From: CAZSPT01 sp964608895
GTDB taxonomy: Bacteria > Patescibacteriota > Patescibacteriia > 2-01-FULL-39-33
Reading direction: 5' to 3'
DNA length: 54,449 bases
Assembly: GCA_964608895.1 (NCBI GenBank)
Contig: CAZSPT010000001.1
Coordinates: 1-54,449 of the forward strand
Under the pieces are notes generated by a model. The model was given only the letters and a program-made list of their open reading frames with translations, was not told the origin of the DNA and searched no databases. Below, one piece after another: positions 8,192 through 14,765 of the stretch (position 1 is its first letter; each line of letters starts with the position of its first letter). Made by a program: the position numbers and the translations under genes.

Positions 8192-8254
8192 CTAATACCC
8201 ACCTGATTAATTAACAAAAAAAATCTTCAGGGGTAAGATGATTTTAGTTGTTTT

Positions 8255-8263
8255 ATTATAACA
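8255..8263 (-). promoter_or_regulatory. Extended -10 promoter of cation ATPase operon
   Basis: TGTTATAAT reads on the minus strand; the -35 region is weak (TTCTGA at 17 bases). The predicted leader of about 55 bases carries AGGTGG (8204-8199). Confidence 0.6.
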
Positions 8264-8287
8264 TATTTTTCAGACTTTCAGAAAAAT

Positions 8288-8316
8288 TTGCCTTTCAAAA
8301 CAAGATTAGTTAAAAT
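8288..8316 (+). promoter_or_regulatory. Promoter of dnaB-ybaB-recR
   Basis: TTGCCT (8288-8293), a 17-base spacer and TAAAAT (8311-8316). There are 32 bases between the -10 and the ATG. The gyrB promoter at 27822-27850 has identical boxes, spacer length and distance. Confidence 0.7.
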
Positions 8317-8348
8317 ATAGAAAATAATCCACTGACTTTTCTCTCAAT

Positions 8349-9764
8349 ATGGCCGAATCAAAACCATCAACGGTTGAAAAAATGCCTCCTCAAAATCTTG
8401 AAGCAGAACGCTCGCTCCTGGGCGCTCTTCTGATTGATAAAGACGCCATTATTAAAATCGCCGATTTAATCAAAACCGACGACTTCTACCAAGACAGCCA
8501 CCGGCTAATTTTTGAAACAATTCTTGAACTATTTGAAAAAAAACAATCCATTGATTTACTTAGTTTAACCAGCCGACTTGAAGAGAAAAAAATGCTTGAC
8601 CAAGTCGGCGGCCGGAGTTTTCTGGTTGATCTGACCAATCAGGTTACTTCAGCCGCTCATATTGTCTCCCACGCTCAAATTATCCAGCGAAAAGCGACTC
8701 TCCGGCGATTGATTACTTCAGCCAACGGTATCCTTGAATGGGGCTACCAGCAGGAAGAAGACGTTGATAAAATTCTTGACAAAGCGGAACAGGCGATTTT
8801 CGGAGTTTCCCAAAAATACCTCAAAGACAAATTTATCCATATCAAAGATGTTTTAAGCGAAGCTTTTGACCGAATTGACGAACTCCATCGGGAAAAAGGA
8901 ACTCTTCGAGGAATTCCAACTGGCTTTAAGGAGCTTGACAACATTTTGGCCGGACTTCAGCCGGCTGACTTAATTATTCTGGCCGCCCGGCCGTCAATCG
9001 GAAAAACCGCTTTTGCTTTGGATATCGCCAGGAATATCGCCTTAAACCACCACAAGGCGGTTGGATTATTTTCACTGGAAATGTCCAAAGAACAGCTAGT
9101 TGACCGACTTATCTGCAGTCAAGCAAATGTCGGGCTTTGGAAGATGCGCACCGGGCGATTAAGCGACAGCTCTGACGATTTTCCAAAAATCGGTCAAGCA
9201 ATGAGCCAACTTTCAGAAAGCAAAATCTACATTGACGACTTTGCCAACACTAATATTATGGAACTCCGGACCAAGGCCCGACGCCTTCAAATGGAGCATG
9301 GAATTGACTTGATTATTATTGATTACCTTCAATTAATGGAAGGAGTCAATTATCGAACCGGGGATAACCGGGTCCAGGAAATTGCCGAAATTTCCCGAGC
9401 TCTCAAAGGAATTGCTAGAGAGTTAAAAATTCCGGTGCTGGCTCTTTCTCAACTTTCCCGGGCAGTTGAGGCGAACCGTCCGGCGATTCCAAAACTTTCC
9501 CATCTTAGGGAATCCGGCTCAATTGAACAAGACGCCGATGTTGTGATGTTTATTTATCGCAAGGCGGCCGACCGCGGCTATGACCCGGAATCCCTGTCTG
9601 ACGAAGAAAAGCATTTGGCTGAAATCCACATTGCCAAACATCGAAACGGCCCGATCGGAACTATCCGGCTATTTTTTGACGAAGACCAGGTAAAATTCAC
9701 CAGTCTGGAAAAACGAAGATCTCAAGAAACTTCGGTTGAGGCTGAAATTGAAATAGAAACATAA
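8349..9764 (+). CDS. dnaB: Replicative DNA helicase DnaB
   Basis: The 471-aa hexameric helicase unwinds DNA at the replication fork. The N-terminal domain opens with PPQNLEAERSLLGALL. The RecA-like domain carries Walker A ARPSIGKTAFAL (about residue 215), LFSLEMSKEQLVDRL, Walker B LIIIDYLQLM, SQLSRAVE and the arginine-finger region LRESGSIEQDADVV. It has normal length and no intein. It heads a plus-strand operon with ybaB and recR in an otherwise mostly minus-strand window. No Shine-Dalgarno is seen before the ATG. Confidence 0.97.
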   Translation: MAESKPSTVEKMPPQNLEAERSLLGALLIDKDAIIKIADLIKTDDFYQDSHRLIFETILELFEKKQSIDLLSLTSRLEEKKMLDQVGGRSFLVDLTNQVTSAAHIVSHAQIIQRKATLRRLITSANGILEWGYQQEEDVDKILDKAEQAIFGVSQKYLKDKFIHIKDVLSEAFDRIDELHREKGTLRGIPTGFKELDNILAGLQPADLIILAARPSIGKTAFALDIARNIALNHHKAVGLFSLEMSKEQLVDRLICSQANVGLWKMRTGRLSDSSDDFPKIGQAMSQLSESKIYIDDFANTNIMELRTKARRLQMEHGIDLIIIDYLQLMEGVNYRTGDNRVQEIAEISRALKGIARELKIPVLALSQLSRAVEANRPAIPKLSHLRESGSIEQDADVVMFIYRKAADRGYDPESLSDEEKHLAEIHIAKHRNGPIGTIRLFFDEDQVKFTSLEKRRSQETSVEAEIEIET

Positions 9765-9778
9765 TTAACCTTAAAAAC

Positions 9779-10063
9779 ATGTTTTCAAAATTAAAACAAA
9801 TCCAGCAGTTAAAACAACAAGCTGATCAAATCAAAAACTCTCTGGCGGATGAAATAGTTGAAGCGGACGGAGCCGACGGCCGGGTAAAAATAACCATGGA
9901 TGGCAACCAAGAAGTGAAAAAAGTTGAGCTGAATCCGGAAATCCTAAACGACCGGGAAAAACTTGAAGCCGGAATAGCCGAAGCGGCCAACCAGGCGATT
10001 AAAAAAGTTCAAAAAATCATGGCGGCGAAAATGTCCCAGCTGGGCGNNNNNNNNNNAAAATGA
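9779..10063 (+). CDS. YbaB/EbfC-family nucleoid-associated protein (C-terminus in gap)
   Basis: This small DNA-binding protein begins MFSKLKQIQQLKQQADQIK, continues with VKITMDGNQEVKKVELNPE and ends in the helix NQAIKKVQKIMAAKMSQLG, all typical of YbaB. Family members bind DNA as dimers and are usually encoded next to recR, as here. A ten-N gap (10047-10056) removes a few C-terminal residues. The stop TGA overlaps the recR start codon (ATGA), so translational coupling is likely if the gap length is in frame. Confidence 0.9.
   Translation: MFSKLKQIQQLKQQADQIKNSLADEIVEADGADGRVKITMDGNQEVKKVELNPEILNDREKLEAGIAEAANQAIKKVQKIMAAKMSQLGXXXXK
10047..10056. other. Assembly gap (10 N) at the end of ybaB
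   Basis: Fixed-length run of N at a scaffold join, four bases before the recR start. Confidence 0.95.
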
Positions 10064-10653
10064 TTTCTTCCCGAATAATCCAAAATTTGGTTGAGCAATT
10101 CGCCAGACTTCCGAATATTGGGCCAAAAAGCGCTCAACGCCTAACTTTTTATCTTCTAAACCGGCCCCGGGAAGAGCTTAAAAATCTTGAAGCGGCCATT
10201 GAACAGGCCCGGACAAAAATCCAGCGTTGCCAAACCTGTTTTAATTTTTCAGAATCAGATCCTTGTCCGATTTGCGCCAATCCCGTCCGAAATTCCGAAA
10301 CAATTTGCTTGATTGCCAAACCCCAGGATATCGCGGCAATTGAAAAATCCGGCTCGTTTAAAGGCCGCTATTACTTAATCGGCGAGACTCCGCTGGAAGA
10401 AAAAGACTTTCAAAATCCAAGAATCGCCAAACTCCTTAAAAAAATCAAAACCGAAAAAATCTCCGAAGTTATTCTAGCTTTTTCTCCGGATATCGGAGGA
10501 GAGACTTCCCTGCTCTATCTGGCCAAACTCTTAAAGCAATTTCCAAATCTGTCAATCACCCGACCGGCCCGCGGCCTGCCAATGGGCGCCGATCTGGAAT
10601 ATGCCGACGAAGTCACTCTGGAAAACGCTTTTCAAAGACGCCAAAAAATTTAA
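10060..10653 (+). CDS. recR: Recombination protein RecR
   Basis: RecR (197 aa) forms a ring with RecO/RecF that loads RecA at gaps. The helix-hairpin-helix region LPNIGPKSAQRLTFYLL is intact and the zinc finger has C57, C60, C69 and C72. The C-terminal motif RGLPMGADLEYADEVTL is canonical. The Toprim part is unusual: the usual VEEPKD reads IAKPQD (86-90), the GG.LSPL.G loop is replaced by GETPLEEKDF, and EGE in the later motif is GGE. It closes the dnaB operon and is followed by a bidirectional terminator. Confidence 0.93.
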   Translation: MISSRIIQNLVEQFARLPNIGPKSAQRLTFYLLNRPREELKNLEAAIEQARTKIQRCQTCFNFSESDPCPICANPVRNSETICLIAKPQDIAAIEKSGSFKGRYYLIGETPLEEKDFQNPRIAKLLKKIKTEKISEVILAFSPDIGGETSLLYLAKLLKQFPNLSITRPARGLPMGADLEYADEVTLENAFQRRQKI

Positions 10654-10663
10654 AGCCAAAAAA

Positions 10664-10698
10664 ACAAAAAAACAGCCGAAAAGCTGTTTTTTATTTTT
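10664..10698. terminator. Bidirectional intrinsic terminator (recR / rplU)
   Basis: An A-rich arm plus ACAGC, loop CGAAAA (10677-10682) and GCTGT followed by T runs. A-runs and T-runs on both sides allow it to stop recR transcripts on the plus strand and rplU transcripts on the minus strand. Confidence 0.8.
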
Positions 10699-10724
10699 TT
10701 AAGCCAACTATTATTCAGTTTGAG

Positions 10725-11027
10725 TTAAATTTTGGTTATTTCCACTTCAGTCAACGATTGGCGGTGGCCGATTCTCTTGGCTTGGCGGGTTTTTGGTTTG
10801 TATTTCACGCCGGAAACTTTTTTAGCCCGAATCTGGCGGATAATTTTTCCCTGGGCCTTGCGCTTGATTTCCGGGGTCCCTATTTCGGTTTTATCACCAA
10901 CGGCCGTCAACAAAAGCGGAAATTCAACCAAATCGCCGGCTTGACCGGAAATTTTTTCTATTTTTATTCTATCCTTTTCCCGGACTAGGTATTGCTTCCC
11001 GCCGGTTTCAATCACTCCGAGATTCAT
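10725..11027 (-). CDS. rplU: 50S ribosomal protein L21
   Basis: L21 (100 aa) binds 23S rRNA in the large subunit. It begins with the family pattern VIETGGKQYLVREKD and ends with YKPKTRQAKRIGHRQSLTEVEI. Length is normal. The usual partner rpmA (L27) is not adjacent: the 3' end is at the bidirectional terminator. Upstream is the DUF192 gene, 41 bases away, so rplU is probably the last gene of a wecA-like, DUF192, rplU operon. Confidence 0.95.
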   Translation of the reverse strand: MNLGVIETGGKQYLVREKDRIKIEKISGQAGDLVEFPLLLTAVGDKTEIGTPEIKRKAQGKIIRQIRAKKVSGVKYKPKTRQAKRIGHRQSLTEVEITKI

Positions 11028-11068
11028 AACTGATAATTATTACTACTTTGCCAAGTTTAACGAAAAAA

Positions 11069-11569
11069 TCAGAAAAAGTCAAATAATTCTCCAAAATCTA
11101 CCCGATCGCCGATTTTTAGATCGGTGCGGGCGCTAAAACCGGCCGGAACCTCTAAAACGCAGTTGACGAAAGTTTTCGGATGATAGTAGATCGGCCGGTT
11201 ATCCTTAAGCGGCGGCAGATTTTCCTCAAAGCCGACAACTGTTCCGTCTTTAATCCAAATAATATCCAAAGGAAAACGCATTTCCGCCATCCAAAACCTC
11301 GGGAGATAATAGCCGTCATAGACAAAAAGCATCCCTTGATTGTCACCGAGTTTTTCCCGACCGCTCAAACCCCGGCGAATTTCTTCAGGACTGTCGGCCA
11401 CTTCAACTTTCAACCGCTCGCCGGCGATTTCAATCTCCGGTTTAATCGTTAGGCCGGCCAGCTGAAAAACCGCCGCCAAAAAAATAAACAAAGCCGAAAA
11501 AACAGCGATTGAACTCCCCAAACCCGGCCAGTCAAGCCGCTTCAGTTTTAAAATGATTTTTTTAACCAT
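11069..11569 (-). CDS. DUF192 family membrane-anchored protein
   Basis: The 166-aa product has one N-terminal membrane helix (about residues 20-40) followed by a DUF192 domain: EVADSPEEIRRGLSGREKLGDNQGMLFVYD, FWMAEMRFPLDIIWI, and the C-terminal VLEVPAGF. The biochemical role of DUF192 is not established. The gene start overlaps the end of the upstream WecA-like gene by 22 bases, so it is cotranscribed and probably translationally coupled. Confidence 0.88.
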   Translation of the reverse strand: MVKKIILKLKRLDWPGLGSSIAVFSALFIFLAAVFQLAGLTIKPEIEIAGERLKVEVADSPEEIRRGLSGREKLGDNQGMLFVYDGYYLPRFWMAEMRFPLDIIWIKDGTVVGFEENLPPLKDNRPIYYHPKTFVNCVLEVPAGFSARTDLKIGDRVDFGELFDFF

Positions 11570-12606
11570 TTGAAATAAGTTAAAGCCGCCAAAGCCGCCA
11601 TTACTGCCACCAAAACCGCCAAGGCGGCCAATTTGCCAAAAGGTCCGGTGATAATCGCGATTGAACCAAACAATAAAGCGACTGCGCAGAAAAACAAAAC
11701 AGTCTCCCGTTCGGAAAATCCAAGCTCTAAAAGCTGGAAATGAAGATGTTTTCGGTCAGGATGAGAAAACGGCGACTGCCCTTGAAGTAAACGCTGAATC
11801 ATTACCCAGCCGACATCAAGAGCGGGAATCCCGACCACCAGCAAAGTAGTGGCTATTTTTGAACCGCTGATAATTGATAAAATTCCCAGAATAAAGCCGA
11901 TTAAAACGCTTCCCCCTTCGCCGAGAAAAATTTTAGCCGGCTGCCAATTAAAAATCAAAAAACCGAGCAAGGCGCCGCTAAAAACCAAAGCGGCCGCTCC
12001 GGTCGCCGAAAGCGGAACATCCCAGCGAAGACTTAATAAAAAAATAATCAAGCCGCCGACCGCTCCGACTCCGGCCACCAAGCCGTCCAAGCCGTCAAGA
12101 AGTTTGGTGGTGTACATCATTCCGAGCAGCCAGCCGAAAGTAATCACTCCCCCGATAATCGGACTGAGATAAATCAGGGCGTTTTCCGAACCGCCGAAAA
12201 AATTCGTAATATATTCAATCCGAATACCGGCGGCCAAAATAATTCCGGCCGCCAAAACCGGCCCGGCCAATTGGCCGACCGGCTTCAACCGATATTTGTC
12301 CTCAAAAAATCCAACAATAACAATCACCAGGCCGGCCAGGCCGGCTGCCCAAAGAAATTTATCCGGAATTTCCGAAAAATTGGCCAACCAAAGCCAACGG
12401 AACAATCCCACTCCCAAAGCCACGGCCAAAAATACCGGAATCCCACCGAGTAAAGGAACCGCCCGACGATGAAATTTTCGCCGAGAATCAGGCCGATCAA
12501 CTATTCCCAGCCGGCCGGCTAATTTGGCAAACAAAGGCACCAGCAAAACCGCCGCTAAAAATCCCCCAATCAGAGCGAGAGGATAACTTGGATTAAAAAT
12601 CTCCAT
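11548..12606 (-). CDS. WecA/TagO-like polyprenyl-phosphate HexNAc-1-phosphate transferase
   Basis: A multi-spanning enzyme (352 aa from the chosen start) of the MraY/WecA/TagO family, which joins a UDP-sugar to a lipid carrier to begin a cell-surface glycan. Motifs are DRPDSRRKFHRRAVPLLGG near the start, TTKLLDGLDGLVAGVG, KIFLGEGGSVLIGF and the HPDRKHLHFQLL histidine loop, which fits WecA/TagO better than MraY. I start at 12606 because an extended -10 box lies 10 bases upstream and because a longer frame would run back through the terminator at 12645-12673. Eleven or so membrane helices are apparent. First gene of an operon with DUF192 and rplU. Confidence 0.88.
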   Translation of the reverse strand: MEIFNPSYPLALIGGFLAAVLLVPLFAKLAGRLGIVDRPDSRRKFHRRAVPLLGGIPVFLAVALGVGLFRWLWLANFSEIPDKFLWAAGLAGLVIVIVGFFEDKYRLKPVGQLAGPVLAAGIILAAGIRIEYITNFFGGSENALIYLSPIIGGVITFGWLLGMMYTTKLLDGLDGLVAGVGAVGGLIIFLLSLRWDVPLSATGAAALVFSGALLGFLIFNWQPAKIFLGEGGSVLIGFILGILSIISGSKIATTLLVVGIPALDVGWVMIQRLLQGQSPFSHPDRKHLHFQLLELGFSERETVLFFCAVALLFGSIAIITGPFGKLAALAVLVAVMAALAALTYFKWLKKSF

Positions 12607-12616
12607 ATTTTCGGTT

Positions 12617-12625
12617 ATTATAGCA
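12617..12625 (-). promoter_or_regulatory. Near-leaderless promoter of the WecA/TagO-like gene
   Basis: Extended -10 TGCTATAAT ends 10 bases before the ATG at 12606, predicting a leader of 3-4 bases. No good -35 box is seen. Confidence 0.6.
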
Positions 12626-12635
12626 ATTTTTAAGG

Positions 12636-12673
12636 AAAATAAAAATCCCGGACCGAAAATATCAGTCCGGGAT
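12636..12673 (-). terminator. Intrinsic terminator after the 75-aa gene
   Basis: A perfect 9-bp stem (ATCCCGGAC 12645-12653 / GTCCGGGAT 12665-12673) with an 11-base loop, followed on the minus strand by TTTTATTTT. Confidence 0.85.
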
Positions 12674-12690
12674 GCCAAAAAGGAGCCTAA

Positions 12691-12918
12691 TCACTCCTTC
12701 CCCTCTCCCCGCAACTCCCCAAGAGTCGCGAGAGAAATCTCCTGAGCGGTTATTACTCCAAAAAGATTTCCATTATCCCTCCAAATCACGTTAATTATTT
12801 GGCCGGGACACCGGGAAACGATTTCCTTAATAAACTCACAATTTCCCATATTGGTAATGGCAAACCGCTGGCCGGATTTTGTTTCTCCAACCACTATTAT
12901 ATTTGGACTGGTTGGCAT
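12691..12918 (-). CDS. Small protein of unknown function, tandem paralog A (75 aa)
   Basis: I do not recognise the family. The start at 12918 is set by an AGGAGGG Shine-Dalgarno (12930-12924) that ends 5 bases before the ATG; GTG and TTG codons just upstream are less well placed. The protein looks like two copies of a short beta-hairpin plus helix unit (KSGQRFAIT near residue 15, DNGNLFGVIT near 53). It aligns without long gaps to the 69-aa neighbour: both have an NM..E stretch, R.P, I.V, a Gly turn, and end in I(S/N)L.T..EL. It has its own promoter and terminator and no signal peptide, so the product is probably cytoplasmic. Confidence 0.7.
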   Translation of the reverse strand: MPTSPNIIVVGETKSGQRFAITNMGNCEFIKEIVSRCPGQIINVIWRDNGNLFGVITAQEISLATLGELRGEGKE

Positions 12919-12994
12919 CAACACCCTCCTTTTTTCTAATCTTCAATCTTTCGGCCACCTAACTTTTTAACTGTCCAACCACGCTTCTTTTGCC

Positions 12995-13024
12995 ATTATA
13001 CCGCCGGGTTGTCCAGGCCGTCAA
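12995..13024 (-). promoter_or_regulatory. Promoter of the 75-aa gene
   Basis: TTGACG (13024-13019), 18-base spacer, TATAAT (13000-12995). The leader would be about 70 bases. Confidence 0.7.
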
Positions 13025-13045
13025 CCTTGATTAGTCAATCCGATC

Positions 13046-13255
13046 CTACTGTTTTCCCGCGCTCAACTCTTTGGCAGTCTCAAGGTTAATCCGCTTGGCT
13101 GAAACGCAATACTTACGGCCGCTCCTTGTTTCAGTCACCGCAATTTCAGTTTCAGGAAACCTCCAACAATTGTATTCCAAAATTTCCAAATTCATATTGG
13201 CGACAATTACCAAAACACCATTTTCAAGCTTCACTTCAACCGGTTTAAACGACAT
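13046..13255 (-). CDS. Small protein of unknown function, tandem paralog B (69 aa)
   Basis: Unrecognised family, paralogous to the 75-aa protein next to it. Two repeat units are visible: VKLENGVLVIVANMNLEIL in the first half and VTETRSGRKYCVSAKRINL in the second, both a strand-turn-strand with a Gly at the turn and then a helix beginning NLE. AAGGAG lies 10 bases before the ATG. It has its own promoter (13324-13352); no terminator separates it from the 75-aa gene, so read-through is possible. Predicted soluble. Confidence 0.7.
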   Translation of the reverse strand: MSFKPVEVKLENGVLVIVANMNLEILEYNCWRFPETEIAVTETRSGRKYCVSAKRINLETAKELSAGKQ

Positions 13256-13323
13256 CTAACAACTTCTCCTTTTTTACCTCTTTTAATCTACGGTTTTATT
13301 TTTTCCACAGCCAACCGCAATAT

Positions 13324-13352
13324 ATTGTAGCAAAAATAAAAAAAAGTGGCAA
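13324..13352 (-). promoter_or_regulatory. Promoter of the 69-aa gene
   Basis: TTGCCA (13352-13347), a 17-base spacer and TACAAT (13329-13324), with TGC before the -10. Confidence 0.7.
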
Positions 13353-13370
13353 TCTCAAAAATTATCAATT

Positions 13371-13444
13371 TAAAAAGCAAGCGTTTCCACCTGCTTTTTC
13401 CAGAGTCCGGTCAATTCGCCGGGTCGCCGACCGCGAAAAACTCC
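13371..13444 (-). ncRNA. Candidate small RNA (about 74 nt)
   Basis: A promoter (13451-13478) lies just below the DUF218 gene and a terminator-like hairpin at 13372-13399, leaving a short transcript without a convincing reading frame. It can fold: GAGT near the 5' end pairs with ACTC further on, enclosing GGTCGGCGACC and a CCGG/CCGG stem. No known RNA family is recognised. The hairpin could instead be only the DUF218 terminator. Confidence 0.4.
13372..13399 (-). terminator. Terminator-like hairpin after DUF218 gene / candidate sRNA
   Basis: AAAAAGCA (13399-13392) pairs with TGCTTTTT (13379-13372) across a 12-base loop; the T run is inside the 3' arm. Confidence 0.55.
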
Positions 13445-13450
13445 CTTGGA

Positions 13451-13478
13451 ATTATACTGCTTGCGTTTTTAACATCAA
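13451..13478 (-). promoter_or_regulatory. Promoter of the candidate small RNA
   Basis: TTGATG (13478-13473), 16-base spacer, TATAAT (13456-13451). It lies directly below the stop codon of the DUF218 gene, so it does not serve that gene. Confidence 0.55.
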
Positions 13479-13492
13479 CCAAACTGCCGGGA

Positions 13493-14200
13493 TTATCCGC
13501 CCCGCCCCTTCAGGTTCGGACAATCGTCAAAATTAACCAAATGATACTCACCGGCCTCTAGCTGGCGAACCCCCTCTTGCTCCAAAAGAATTCGCTCGGC
13601 CATTCCTTTGCTTTGATAAGCCTGGTTGATTATTTTTTCCCATTGCTCCGGCTGTCGAGCAAGCAAAACTTCTTCAGCCGAAACCAAAAACAACCGTTGG
13701 TTGTCCAGTAATCGCTTCAAAAAGCTCAATTTCTCAACCGTTTTAATCATCGCCTTGATTCTTGGAAGATGATAGCGGTTGGAAATGATTTTAAACTCTT
13801 GAAAATTTCTGATCGCAGCGACAGCCTGAAGTTTAATCAACTGCTGGAACGTGTTGCCGGAACGCTCTTCGGTAATAATCCGATTTTCCGGCACTCCCCG
13901 ACTAATTAAATCCCTCTTAATCAACGAAGCAATTGTCGGAGCGTCGGGAATTTTGGAAAACTGGCCTCGACCGCCGGAGGCGATTACCAGCGCTTCGGGT
14001 TCTTCTTTAAAAAGCAAAGCGGCGGCAATTGTCCGAATATAGCCGCCGACAATCCCGAAATTATCTTTTTCTTGAAAACGAGTTAGCCGCCAGCTATTGA
14101 GATCCCTTATCATACTGCCGCCAAAAACCGCCAGAGCTTTTTCTCCGGCGGGGATCTCAGCCCGCTCGGCGGCCGGTTCAACTTCTATTTTCACCGTCAT
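13493..14200 (-). CDS. DUF218 (YdcF/SanA-like) family protein
   Basis: The 235-aa protein has the DUF218 pattern: ALVIASGGRG, an invariant-looking E in ITEERSGNTFQQL, and the IISNRYHLPRI motif with its His. Family members are often envelope-associated and proposed to act on polyprenyl or nucleotide substrates, but the activity is unclear. Unlike SanA or ElyC this copy has no membrane segment, and it carries a C-terminal extension of about 60 residues. AAGGAG lies 9 bases before the ATG. It stands alone between two terminators. Confidence 0.75.
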   Translation of the reverse strand: MTVKIEVEPAAERAEIPAGEKALAVFGGSMIRDLNSWRLTRFQEKDNFGIVGGYIRTIAAALLFKEEPEALVIASGGRGQFSKIPDAPTIASLIKRDLISRGVPENRIITEERSGNTFQQLIKLQAVAAIRNFQEFKIISNRYHLPRIKAMIKTVEKLSFLKRLLDNQRLFLVSAEEVLLARQPEQWEKIINQAYQSKGMAERILLEQEGVRQLEAGEYHLVNFDDCPNLKGRGG

Positions 14201-14267
14201 AATTCTTTTCTCCTTTCTAATCTAAAATTCTAAAACCGGCTTTAAAGTACGTTTCAAAAACAAGTTA

Positions 14268-14296
14268 AAACTATCAAAATCAAAGCTAATTGTCAA
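14268..14296 (-). promoter_or_regulatory. Promoter of the DUF218 gene
   Basis: TTGACA (14296-14291), 17-base spacer, TAGTTT (14273-14268) with TGA before it. The -35 is consensus, the -10 weak. Confidence 0.5.
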
Positions 14297-14329
14297 AAAT
14301 TTAAGCTGAATTTTTAAAAATCAGGTGAT

Positions 14330-14353
14330 AAAAAGCGGATGATTAATCCGCTT
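14330..14353 (-). terminator. Intrinsic terminator after the 130-aa gene
   Basis: AGCGGAT (14334-14340) and ATCCGCT (14346-14352) form a 7-bp stem with a 5-base loop, followed on the minus strand by TTTTATC. It overlaps the stop codon. Confidence 0.8.
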
Positions 14354-14744
14354 AATAAGGCCAATCTTCATTAATCACCCGCTGGCACTCTCGGGGATAT
14401 TTTTGATAAAGATCCCGCCAAAACTGCCAAACCGTCCAAAGAATGGTTTCCTGAATAAGCTCAGGAAAAATCCTAATATCTTGACCAACCACCTGACTCG
14501 CTCCCCAAATATTCAAATCTCGATGAATATCTTCGTCAATTTCGGCAATATCCTCGGCTTGGCCACTGTCAATAAATTGGGTAATCGCCAATAAATCAAC
14601 CTGATGCCTTAGGGAATTTTGACTATTTTCAGCCGTTTTTTCAGTAATCATCTCGCTTATTCTTCTCAACTCCTTAACTTGAAAAAGATTTTTCAGAAGC
14701 AAACCCGTCTTAGTCAAAGGCAATACCCGATGATGCTTATCCAC
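14352..14744 (-). CDS. Hypothetical 130-aa protein after tgt
   Basis: Not recognised. The start is GTG at 14744, chosen because AAGGAGGG lies 7 bases upstream. The product is soluble and mostly helical, acidic in the middle (DSGQAEDIAEIDEDIHRD) and Trp-rich toward the end (about residues 103-128), finishing EDWPY. It begins 21 bases after the tgt stop and probably shares its transcript, but has a far stronger ribosome-binding site than tgt. The intrinsic terminator overlaps its stop codon. Confidence 0.65.
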   Translation of the reverse strand: MDKHHRVLPLTKTGLLLKNLFQVKELRRISEMITEKTAENSQNSLRHQVDLLAITQFIDSGQAEDIAEIDEDIHRDLNIWGASQVVGQDIRIFPELIQETILWTVWQFWRDLYQKYPRECQRVINEDWPY

Positions 14745-14765
14745 AGCTACACCCTCCTTTTAACT

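Noticed and set aside
12607..12678. A longer N-terminus for the WecA/TagO-like protein
   Set aside because: It would translate through the terminator stem of the previous gene and the extended -10 box; the ATG at 12606 starts in the proper family position.
13346..13561. A 71-codon plus-strand frame between DUF218 and the 69-aa gene
   Set aside because: It has no ribosome-binding site and runs antisense to the DUF218 3' end, a terminator hairpin and two promoters.
13493..14200. DUF218 plus neighbours as a toxin-antitoxin or defence system
   Set aside because: Each gene has its own promoter or terminator and none shows nuclease, kinase or toxin motifs.
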